Position numbers and translations under genes: made by a program
Assembly: GCA_947095585.1 (NCBI GenBank)
Contig: OX352761.1
Span: 19,173,277 to 19,237,276, forward strand
Reading direction: 5' to 3'
Length of the DNA stretch: 64,000 bases
Source: Nephrocerus scutellatus
Lineage: Eukaryota; Arthropoda; Insecta; Diptera; Pipunculidae
Part shown: in pieces, positions 1-10,297 of the stretch
Layout: each line of letters opens with the position of its first letter
Numbering within the stretch: the first letter of the stretch is position 1
Notes under the pieces: generated by a model
Seen by the model: only the letters and a program-made list of their open reading frames with translations
Databases searched by the model: none
What the model was told of the DNA's origin: nothing

Positions 1-241
1 TGTGTTTCAGGCATAAAGTTGACAAACTTTCAACTTTTCTCTCCGGAAAATGCTTTGACAGTTATCTCTCAAGGTAGCTTGAAGTTTTGTTTTTTTTGGC
101 ATTTGTTTTTGTTTACATGTACGATGACAACGTATTCATTGGGTAACCTCTTTGCGTTACATACGACAACGTTAATGAAGACGTCGACGCTACTGACGCA
201 ACGGATTCTATGTGCTGGGCCCTTAACCCTAAACTCCGCCT

Positions 242-545
242 AGACAAGAAAACACAACCTATTTTCGGCAAAATTCAATTTATTTCTCAACATAGTCTCT
301 TTTCAGGTAGATACACTTAGTCCAACGATTCGTCAATTTTTTTATGCCCTCTTAATGATGCGATTTCTGAAAACCCTCAAAAGAGAGCTCTGTTTCAGTG
401 ACTACATCCTTATTCGACCCAAATCTGTTACCACCGAGCCATTTTGTAAGGTTTGGACATCGGTAATACTCGTAGGGAGCCAAGTCTGGAGAATAGAATC
501 CCTCCAACGCACCCGTAGACGTCGATATGTTTACCCAGAACAGCT
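242..545 (-). mobile_element. mariner transposase C-terminal remnant
   Basis: Read on the minus strand, this encodes YSPDLAPYEYY, then a KWLGGNRFGS-type segment and, after frameshifts, a terminal RDYVEK with a stop. These are the third-Asp region and C-terminus typical of mariner transposases. It aligns with the C-terminal part of the second mariner remnant at 4380-4590. Frameshifts and stops make it inactive. Confidence 0.7.
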
Positions 546-569
546 ATTGTCAGTGATTTGATTATGAGT

Positions 570-1230
570 GGAAACTCAAAAAAATCATCAGGCACAGACG
601 GGATTTCTTACTTTTTGCTTAAAAAATTACCGGGTATGGCAATTTTAATGTTAACCATCATTTTCAACAATTGCCTAAACAATAGTTAGTGGCCAAAGTA
701 GTGCCATACTCAGCAAAACTAAGCGCTCCAGCGTAACTGGTTACCTTCCAATAGCTTTCCAATAGTGAAGTATTGGAATCTTTGATCCGTAAAAAGATCA
801 AAACGTTTTGATCGGAAAGAAACCTTATTCCTTCCTTTCAGTTCGGGTTGCGAGAGAAGCACTCTAAGCTACACCCTCTGCTAAAGCTTCGCAGTGACGC
901 CACTAAAAGACTGAACGTCATAATTAATACAATAGCCTCTTTGCTAGAAATCGAAAAATCTTTCGATAACGTTTGAACAAACGGGCTACTGTACAAACTA
1001 ATTAGTTTTGGTTTCCCCCAATTATATTGTGAAAATAATTAAAAATGTTCTTTTCAACAGGGTCTTTTTTGTACAGGCATTTGGCAGCCGGAGTTCCTCA
1101 TGGTTCCAGACTTGCAGCCGGAACAAGGCCCATGCTTTTCGCGGATGACTCCGTCATGTATGCCCTTTCCCGCTCTTCTGAGATAGCTGCCCGAAGAGTG
1201 GAGGAACACCTCCTCTTTTGGACTACTACC
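570..1230 (+). mobile_element. Jockey-like non-LTR reverse transcriptase fragment
   Basis: Frame-shifted plus-strand translation gives NSKKSSGTDGISYFLLKKLPG, FGLREKHSKLHPLLKLR, LLEIEKSFDNVWTNG-like sequence and then AAGVPHGS and LFADDSVMYA, the order of RT motifs in Jockey-clade LINEs. The FADD catalytic box is readable, but the frame is broken many times. Confidence 0.7.
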
Positions 1231-1369
1231 TGAGGTGGGGAGGCAGTAGTCGTAGAGATCGGAAAGACTGTTTCGATGACGAATGTAAGCTAGCGACTGA
1301 ACGTAAGAATGTTGCGTACCATGCAATGCAACAATCTCATAGAACGCGGGCACGCGAAGATGAATAAGA

Positions 1370-2010
1370 AGGGCTCAGAAGATATGAAAAAAAAGTTCAT
1401 CGGCGAAAGAAAGCAGCCTGGGAGAAGAATCTCGTCCGTGAACTAGAACAGTACAGAGAGCGAGGACCCCACCAGGCGCGGATGTTCTACCAAAGGGTCA
1501 GCGGTGTGACGCATTATACATACACCGCGTTGCACATACTGCAAGGACAAAGAGGGTAATCTGATCGCCGATCTTAATGGCACCTTAGAGCGATGGGAAG
1601 AGCACTTTCATGGAATGCTAAATGGCCAGTTAACTGAGGATTTGGATGCTTCACCAATGACCGAACATCATACTATGCTGCAGCAACCAAGCATAGACGA
1701 AGCTAGCAGAGCGGAACTGATAAAAATAGGAGTGCCCACATTACACCAAGCAATTCATGAAATAATAGTGCAAGTATGGGAAGAAGAAGCTAAGCCAGAA
1801 GACTGGTGAGGACGCATCCTGTGCCCCATACATAAGAAGGGAGATATCACAAAATGCAGCAATTATCGTGGTATTACGGTGTTGAGCACCGCGTATAAGA
1901 TTTTCTCCTCTATCATTCAAGACAGGATATCCCCATACGCTGAAGACTTCATTGGTTCATACCAGTGTGGCTTCATCCCAGGCAAATCAACAACTGATCA
2001 GAGTTGTTAA
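1370..2010 (+). mobile_element. RTE-like non-LTR retrotransposon fragment (linker and N-terminal RT)
   Basis: Broken frames give YCKDKEGNLIADLNGTLERWEEHF, EEAKPEDWGRILCPIHKKGDI, SNYRGITVLSTAYKIFSSII and QCGFIPGKSTTDQ, characteristic of RTE-clade pol. It stops abruptly after the TTDQ motif. The adjoining downstream part of such an RT is found in a separate copy at 24190-25210. Confidence 0.75.
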
Positions 2011-2690
2011 GATTTCTCTCTCGTGGTTTTGGTTTGACATTCTATCTGCAAACTGTACCCGGGGTACGTATTGTTTTTGCGTTTTACCCTGCTCTCACAA
2101 TGAAAAACTTAAGACTTAAGTGACTTAAAACTAACTTATATACTAATGAAGAAATGTGCATAAGAGACTCGACGGTGGATGGATCATAGGTATGATTCGT
2201 CCACCACCGATTCCCTTTTGCATGAAACCATCTAAATGATTAAACTAAAATTTAATTTATACATAGTATTTATGTCTTGTTATATAACTACATATGAAGT
2301 TGTCAATTATGATATAGAGTCTTAAAATCTTAATTTGAATGTTTATCATATTCATGGTGTTATGGAGGCAATGAACCCAAGGTAGGCACCTGGTTTTTCG
2401 TGTTCATTGGGCATTTTGTACTTGGTCCAGAAAGTTTTGACTTTATATATCAGAATGTTGATCGGAATACCAAAAAGATTGTTTGATTCATTTAGAAAAT
2501 CTCCAAAAATTGAATATTCGTCCATGTTTTTAGAGATTTTACTAGGCACCGATGTTTCAGGTAACGGGTTTGATTTGAGCTGATCTGCATATAAGATGTG
2601 TTTATTTATTATAGCTGAGTTGACTTGAAAATCTCTCACTCTCACGCTCACATATTTTAAGTTATGACAGCAACGATTTTAATTTAAAAA
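2011..2690. other. No recognisable gene; AT-rich spacer
   Basis: This contains a 99-codon minus-strand frame (2352-2651) with no motif that I recognise and no supporting splice structure. Nothing else stands out. Confidence 0.4.
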
Positions 2691-2691
2691 A

Positions 2692-2760
2692 AAGTGTGAA
2701 AGAGCGGGAGGTACTGATCGTACCCCGGTTGTAGAGCAATATGTGATGATAATGAAGAAA
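2692..2760 (+). mobile_element. RTE-like 3' terminus
   Basis: The block gtaccccggttgtagagc followed by aatatgtgatgataatgaag matches the 3' end of the RTE-like copy at 25165-25210 (gaccccggttgtagagcc...atgatgat). RTE elements typically end in short tandem repeats like this. Confidence 0.6.
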
Positions 2761-2819
2761 CGGACTGGCGAAAAGTGATGTTATCAAAAAAAGGGAACAT
2801 CCATTATAAAGCTATGCTA

Positions 2820-3200
2820 CGAGTATATGCTTGGTAGTGCTTGGTCTATTCAGGAAACAAGACGAGATGTCTTTAAGTCTGTGTTTTGAATGCCCGTGAT
2901 CGTAGCAATGCGGAAAAACAGAGATTTGCAGAGCATTCCATATAAGTGTTGTATGGCTGAAGAACGAATCTATAAACTTAACAATACGTCATAAGCTGGG
3001 CTTAACAGTGACATGCAACGAGTAATGAGAAAGAATTAATGCGGCAACGGTGGTGGTAGGTAGTATCGCTCAAATGGTAAATAGCAGGAAACAATATTTC
3101 AATTGACTTCGCATTGTTTACGTCACCAATAAGTTTTAACGGAAATCTAAAAATTTCGCAGTATTTTTTGCGACAGTGAATATGTGCTCATTCCAAGGAC
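2820..3200 (-). mobile_element. Jockey-like LINE C-terminal fragment
   Basis: Minus-strand broken frames include FVLQPYNTYMECSANLCFS, parallel to FVLQPYKTYVQCSAKLRLS in the fragment at 61170-61760, and end in the same RT C-terminal region. It is truncated and stop-ridden. Confidence 0.6.
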
Positions 3201-3279
3201 AAAACAAGTAAATGTACAAAAAAAAAATTCGGGTAGAACTTTTATGTATACAACACACACGCCACACAGTCCTTTATTA

Positions 3280-3526
3280 TTTTATTAATAATCGGCAAAA
3301 TGTGTTTTTGATGTCGGGCTTATTTCAAAGTATTTTCTTTTTTCCACTCATCACACGCGCTACACGTGACTGGAGTCACGCGGGATGTAAAAATTCGCCC
3401 CTGACATTAAGCTGCTCACAAAATTTCAGCCCTCTAGTAGGTCATGCGAAATGTGGTTAAAAAGAATCTCAAAAAACGATAAAATGTCGGCATTTTAAAC
3501 CATCACACGCGCCACATGCGAAAGAA
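3280..3526. repeat. Interspersed repeat with CACACGCG-type blocks
   Basis: catcacacgcgc, ctcacaaaatttcagc and gtggttaaaaag blocks occur here in the same order as in 39440-39640, so the two regions hold diverged copies of one repeat. No coding potential is visible. Confidence 0.55.
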
Positions 3527-4635
3527 TACGAGGGTGGGCTGAAAATTAATTGGCCTGGGCAAGAGATGGCGCTACCAGTTTCAAAGCAATGTTGGCTTTC
3601 GTACTTGCTATCTTTCAAATTTTTTGCCAGCTGCGATATTTTTTTTTGTGTATGACAGTCACATATCCAACAACTTTTGTGTTTTTACAAAAGGGAATAA
3701 AATTGAATATCGTGCAGTGATATCGATATCAACAATAAAATATTGGACAGCTTAATTTAAGCTCGGACGTACGAGCATCTTTGACGATGAGGCCGTCCAA
3801 AGGACCACAAATTGTCGTTAAAATCCACACTATGTTAATTGATGATCGAGTGAAGTTACGCGAGACTGATGAGGCTGTGAATATTTCTCGTGGTCGAGTG
3901 AAGAATAATATACTGCATGAATAGTTGCGACTGATGAATATCGGTGCTAGATGAGAGTCGCGTTTGCTTTCTTTTGACCGTATGATAACTTCAAAGGACT
4001 GTTTGGCGATGTTCAACCTCGACATAAAGGAGTTTTTGTGCCGTTTCGTAACCGAGAACGAAATATGAACCGATCACAACACCCCAGAGACAAAGGAACA
4101 GTCGAAACAGTGCACTGCTCCTGGCGAATCAAAGCAGAAAAAGGCCAAGGTGGATCTGCCGGCCAACAAGTTCATGGACCAATTTTTTCCGAATGCTCGC
4201 GGTATCATTCCAACCGGCGTATATTATGCTGCTTTAAAGGTGAAGCGGTCGCATTTGAAGAAAAAAAGTACTTTTCCCATCAAGACAAAATGCACCGGCA
4301 CACAAGTCCGCAATGGCAAAATTACATGAAATTGGTTACTCTTCCAACTTATTCTCGAGACTTGGCCCCCCTCCGACTGTTTTTTATTTCTAAAACTGAA
4401 GAAATGGTTCGATGGTAAGAGTTTTGGGTCGAATGGAGAAGTCATCACTGTAACCTAGGCATATTTTGCGGGATTTCGGAAACCGTGTTATTCGAAGGAT
4501 ATCGAAAACTGGGAATATCGTTGGACGTTTTAAATTAAAAAGAAGACTTAGTTGAGAAATAAATTGAATTTTCACGAAAAAAGTTGTGTTTTCTTGCCTA
4601 GGTTGATTTCCTTTACTTTCAGAGACCAAAATCAT
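3527..4635 (+). mobile_element. mariner element, near full length but inactivated
   Basis: From the left end (gggtgggctgaaaattaatt) the plus strand encodes, across frameshifts, GRPKGPQIVVKIHTML, ETDEAVNISRGRVKNNILHE (helix-turn-helix), HNTPETKEQSKQCTAPGE, GIIPTG, HQDKMHRHTS, YSRDLAPLRLFF and a C-terminus ending KEDLVEK. The third catalytic Asp block is altered. Sequence near 4600-4630 (ttgcctaggttgatttcc...ctttcag) is inversely related to the left end (ctgaaaattaattggcctgggcaag), marking the right terminal repeat. Confidence 0.8.
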
Positions 4636-4639
4636 GTTG

Positions 4640-6225
4640 GTTAATGGTCGTTATTACCAAATTTGCCATTTGCATTCTGAAATCAGAAATAGCAAGTAAT
4701 CATAATGCACTTGATTGCGCACACGCTATTCAGTAGATGGCCTCTTTCACAATTATTTTATTGATATTTCCATTTCCTTTGCTTTTATCAACATAAGAAA
4801 AGAAATAAAACATTTGCCTTTCTTATATTTGATAAGAAGTGTAAAATTAATTAAATTTTTTGTGATAACGCATTCGTTTGCCTTTAAGTACGTTTTTTGA
4901 AAGACAAAAAAAAATGCAGTCAATGCCGGCTTTCTGCTATATCAGACTAACTGCCTGACCACAATGGAACCTTAAGCGCTGCTGTAAAAAGGACGAACGT
5001 TTCTTGCCCTCGGAGCAGTTAGCAAGACAACAAACAAGTGAACAAATTATAAAAATCTGCCGAAATTTAAAAAAACACCTGCCGCTGTATCATGGCAGTA
5101 TGGTGTTGTATAGGAATATGAAAAAAAATACTCTTGAATCTTGATTTGTACAGGAACTGGAAAAAAAATATAATTAGAATTACGAGTACCACGAATGAAT
5201 GACTACTATAAAATACAACATAGTGATGTTTTAGTTGTTATTTGTTTGTTAGATTAGTTATTGACCGACCTTGAGGCTAGTGAACGTTTTTGCATTGAAC
5301 AGATTTCGTTATACGTTTGTCTTTACTTTGTTCTGTTGCCACAGTATTTTATTATTATTATTAGAGGGGACAAACAAACAAAATTGAAACTGCCACAAAC
5401 CTTAATTATGTCCTCTTCGTAACTGTGGAATGAATGAAAAGTGATGGCAGGCAGTTGTTGGTGGCACTTTGACGTTCCCTGCTCCCTTGATTGTTACAAC
5501 TTTATAACACTTATGAAAATTGAATGCAATGGAGGTACACAATAACAGGGTTTCCTTTATTTGTTTAATTTTCTTGATGGGAGTTATGAATTCTAAGTGG
5601 TTTTGGTTTTGTATATTTTCTTAAATTTTTATTAGCAAAGGTACTAACTAGTAACTGCTATATAATTTTGCAATACGCGACACATTTACTTCAACAATAT
5701 TCAATTTATTTTTGCGTTTTCCGCCCGTTGCAATTTATTTCTACGTTGAATTTTTTTAAAGCTTTGATTTTCTAATTTTGAAACGCAATTATCACATAGA
5801 AAAAATGTCAACTTTTTATATAAACGACTGCCACAACACCCAACCGTTTCTTATTATTTGATATTTGATTAAAAAACAATTATTCAACAGAAATCGAATC
5901 GCCCCACAAGTTTTCTCAAGTCGCACAAAAAACTAAAAAGTGACTAACGAACGAACAAGAAGCAAGAACAATACGAAAGTTTTCATTTTTTACATATGCT
6001 AGAGTGAGCTATCACGATAGGTAGTAACCTTTTGTTTCATTTCGACCAGTCATAGCTCGTTTACGAGTACACTTCTTGTAGAAAGTAAAAATGAGTCATT
6101 TGTTGACGCTTATGACCGTATTTCGATCGTGTTATATTTATATTACTTTTTCACACGACCAATCGACGAAAGTACTTGTCAAATATTTTATGATAAACTG
6201 GGTCCGATTGTCGCAGTGTTACTAA
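4640..6225. other. AT-rich intergenic stretch without a recognisable gene
   Basis: Short frames only, no splice-supported coding pieces, no transposon protein similarity that I could read. Confidence 0.4.
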
Positions 6226-6227
6226 TG

Positions 6228-6491
6228 TTAAATTTTTTCATAAAAACTCTACCCCAGAATCGCGCTCGACCGCAGAACTTTTCAAAAAGGAAATCGAACA
6301 CGAAAGGCTACAATCTTTTGTTTACATTTTTTTGTTGCATGTGTTGTTGTTGTGCTAGTATAAAGAGTGCTAAAACTCCCAAAATATCAAGAGCTGTTTT
6401 AGCTCTATGTCAGAGTCGTTTTGAAGGGGAAACGAACAACTTGACAGCCAAAAAAAAAATCTGGTGCAAAGTTTTACGGAAAAAAAATTAA
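6228..6491 (+). mobile_element. MITE copy 1, TTAA-flanked, about 264 bp
   Basis: The ends form ~30-bp imperfect inverted repeats (TTAAATTTTTTCATAAAAAC... and ...GTTTTACGGAAAAAAAATTAA). The body (gcgctcgac, aaggaaatcgaacacgaaagg, tttgtttacatttttttg, gagctgttttagctct) is shared with an inverted copy at 21098-21351. Both copies begin and end at TTAA. It has no coding capacity of its own; the 120-codon frame across it is accidental. Confidence 0.85.
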
Positions 6492-7640
6492 CATAACTTA
6501 ACGCGGCTGTGTCTGCCAAACGACTGATGACAGCGCGTTCATTTTATAATAAACGTTTGTCTGTTATGTTGTTGACAAGTTATTTAGCATTTGATGAAAA
6601 TAAATTTGAAGCCATCCCAACTAAATCCATGGTTATGTTAACGTAGTAAATAGATAGCTCTTAGCTATTTGTCAGCTCAGCAATAAAAACGTATCAAAGT
6701 GAGCCGACATAGCAAGGAGAGTGTGAATCCAAAATAATTTTTTCACCCGATTCTCCCTTGAGTAGTGTTCGAGTTATAGAGAATACGGAGGATATGGAGC
6801 CTGAGCATGTCGAACGGACCTTATGAGTGAGCCATCAGCCATCAATTTCTCAATGGTTCAATTCTCAATGTTTTATTTATAACGTGGCACAAGTCATCCT
6901 TTGGTCATAAGTTTAAATAAAAAAAAATTCTCTGTTGCCATATAATACTATAAACTATACTGTTCCGTTCAATACGAAAGAGCTGTACCGTTCTTTTGAT
7001 TTATTTACATAGGGTGCCGTAAATGTTTTTAGAAAATGGTAATACTAGTGTTTTCCGATGCAAATCTATATGTCAGTCAAAAAGTTTAAAATTTTTGGAA
7101 GTTATGTTTCTCAAAAGTAATCTGTCAGTTCGCCTCGCAACATTGATCTGGATTCGTTCTATGCTACGGTTCAGTCCACAGGATCTGGATTCGTTCTATG
7201 CAGAATCTGGATTCATGCTATGCAGGATTTTTTTATTGGATCAAAATAAAGTTGCTATGGTTCAGTTCGCAGGATCGCCATATAATCTATGTATACTGTA
7301 TAGTCGTTTAGAAGAAGGAGGAGACAAGTGTGAACAATACTTTTCTAACAAGTGAATTTTGGACTCGCTATAGTAGCGCCTAATCATGTCTTCTATTGCT
7401 GTATTTGCTGGGGAACAAAAGCAGAAGACCGATGAAAATAAGAAAACCAACTGGTTTGATTGAAGAAATGATTCCGATTCTTTTTTAAAATAAGTGGCCC
7501 TTTTATACTTATTCTCTAACATAGTTTCTTATGGTCTAATATAGGAAGTATGCATCTAACAAAAGAAAGTTTTTTTCTGCGAAGAGTTGGCAGAGATTGG
7601 CAGTGGCTGCCTTTAACCTTCTTTTTATCGACACTGCGAC
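6492..7640. other. Intergenic, no gene seen
   Basis: AT-rich. A short imperfect duplication of ggatctggattcgttctatgc lies at 7147-7240. Frames are short and unsupported. Confidence 0.4.
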
Positions 7641-8760
7641 TTGAGTGACCTGGTTTCGGCGTTCGGTCGTTGGCTTTTTTGTTAGTACCGAAGGTGGTTG
7701 AGTGTCGTACTTGTTTTACACTTCGGGTGGGTTGGTACCATTGTTGGTTCCAGCTTTCGCTTTCTCTGTTCTACTTCTATCTTTTTCTTTTTGAGCCTGA
7801 AGTAGACAGACCCGAAAAGCCAGTTAACTTAAGATTAACTTTTGGATTGGAGTTTCTCCGCTATTTTAGGTGAGACCGAGACGGTTCACTCCCTTTCCTT
7901 ACGTGATAGAATTTTTTAATCTGCGTTACGTAGTTTCTTGTTCTGGACTGTTAAGTGCCTGCTGATCTTCTCCTTTGTCTCATTCCTGCAGTGAGGAAGA
8001 TAGACGGATAAGATCTGATGGCGAGGAATTTTGTCCTCCCCGACGATTTTTAAACTGATATTTGCCCATGGTTTTAGGTTGAAAACCAACTTGGTTAACC
8101 ATGCTTGCCAAACATTTCTAGCTCTGCAGCCCAAAAAAAAAGGGCTAATGCCATTGATGGGAAGCTCCGCCACCGCGTTCATGTTATTATCTTGGATCGT
8201 TGCCATTTGCGTCGCCCTGATGTTAAACTGGACATCTGGGAACTGGGAAGCCTGATTGCCAACCTTATAGCGTTCGTGATATCACTGTAGCGTGGCGCTT
8301 TTGCGATCCTCTCCCTGCCTCTTGTTCCTATGAACCAGTTGTAGCTACGTTCGTTGGTTTTTCGGCTACTTTGAGGGAGGGGTAGGCTTGTCTGTCTCTT
8401 TTTGACAGTTTTTAGGAGAAGAAGTAGCTTGAACGAACTCGTTTTATTGTTGTTGTGACTGGTGTTACCGTCCTGTCTTTAATTTTTGTCTGGCACTGGG
8501 CTAGTGCCTCGTCTTTTGAGAGTCCCGTCATTTTAAGGAAATTTAACCGTTTCCTTGCGGCACCGCTAGGTGTGGTCTTTTTTGTGTATGTTTGTGTATG
8601 TTCACTTTCGGAAGTAGGGCCTTGGGGGTTCAAGGCTTCCGAGAATGGTGCGTTTTGAAAAGCACCGCCCTTAGGGTTTATATTTAGAGAACTATCCAAA
8701 GGCTTCGTTTTCATTTTTGAGGAAAGAAAGGCTCACCACCGCAGAACCTCTTGCCGTGGT
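7640..8760 (-). mobile_element. Non-LTR retrotransposon ORF1-like remnant
   Basis: The minus strand reads PSGAARKRLNFLKMTGLSKDEALAQCQ followed by a basic KRVRSS, the pattern of the start of ORF1 in LOA/I-type LINEs, and further on a broken QAWLTKLVFNLKPWANISLKIV segment. Several stops and frameshifts. Confidence 0.5.
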
Positions 8761-8789
8761 AAGGCGTCTTTAAACCAAAGAACCAAAGT

Positions 8790-10297
8790 GTGCCAGGTAT
8801 CCAGCGACCAAATTCCTCACGGCCATTCATCCCTTACCGCACGTGTCTCACCTTGGATTGAGGATTTTTTTATCGAGGTTCTCTACTCTAGATCCGTTGA
8901 ATTCTGCTCGTGTTGGTTGGGCATTATAATGAACCCGTTCAACGATCTTGTACTGTGCGTTATCGTTGCCGGCTCCTGAGGAATCCCAGCTTTCCAAGGT
9001 TGCCTTAACCCCAAATTAGTTTATTGCAATTAATAAAAAAGCAGATTGGTTTTTATTTATATTGAGACAGAAAAGAAACTCACAAGTAAATGAAAAAATG
9101 ATGATGTGGCCACCATACGACTTTCTTTTACTGACGAGCCGGGAATCTTTATTAAATGTATAATATATATATTTTTTTTTGTAATTTTTTTGCATTTTCT
9201 CATAGTAGTTAACTACTACGACTACCACTTCCGTTTGGCCGATTTCCGCCAAAATCAACTGGGCCCTCCCAATTTATGTAAAAAGCTTAAATATGAATTT
9301 TCGTCTCAATCAATTCAGCCGTCTGGGCTGTAGAGTGTGGACACAGAGCCACAGACACACAGACAGACAGAGATTTTTTTTTTGCTTTTTCTGACTCAGG
9401 AGATACGGTAATGGGTAAATCTGCAAAAATCCCGAGTTCGAAAATTTTCATGATTACTATACTTACTTTTACTACTAGTAAAATAAAGTAAAAATTAATA
9501 ATTCAGATTTTATTGATGTTTGACAATAAGTATATCTCTTCTGCAGTTGTGGCTTATTAAATAAACCTTACCTTAATTAATACAATGCATTATGCAATTA
9601 CATATTACAAAAATAGTACAAGTTTCTATATATTTGTGTTTTAGTTTAGTAAGATTATAACTATGCATTAATATAGAGCAAGAGCAAATAATGGTGTAGG
9701 TACAGAATTTAATATAATTGGATATTGCTACATTAAAATACAAATAAAATTAAAAACAAGATAAAAATTTAAAAAAAACAATGGAATTTGCTTTTATCTT
9801 TTAATTATAATAATAATAAAATACAAATCGATAATTAGAAAACTGAACTACCCAAGTTTGATAAATATAGATGAATGAATTCATAAATTGAAACAAAAAG
9901 GTGTATATTTGAGCTTGCTAGAAGAAATATTTATATTGTAAGAGATGAAACTAAATTTCTATATTATTTTATGATACTTTTGCTTTAGTTTCAGTTTTTT
10001 TTGTTTTGTTGTATGTTTTATAACAATGAATACTCCTCTAGAGACAGTTATTGTAAATTTTTGTTTAAATTGCATTTTTTCAACAGATGAAATGTGTAGT
10101 TTACCTTGGATTAAATTTAAAATTATACTTTCTGTTTGTTAGTTTTAAGCTTTGCTTATGATTTTTATATTCTAATTGTCTGCTCTTGTTTTAAACTTTA
10201 TAATTTTTGTGTTATTATCTATAACAAGTAATCACTATAATTAAAATTAAATTTGAAGAGCACAATAACCAATAAGCAGCCTTCGTTCGAAATTCTC
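8790..10297. other. AT-rich 3' flank of Rheb
   Basis: No gene visible. A short (ACAGACAG)n tract lies near 9350-9372. Minus-strand AATAAA sites (for example near 9510) could serve the Rheb 3' UTR. The rest is low-complexity A/T sequence. Confidence 0.4.

Noticed and set aside
2352..2651. A 99-codon minus-strand frame with diverse composition
   Set aside because: No motif, no splice sites or paralogue in the window; it could be chance or a piece of an unknown element.
6129..6491. A 120-codon plus-strand frame
   Set aside because: Its 3' two thirds are MITE copy 1, and the inverted copy elsewhere does not preserve a frame.
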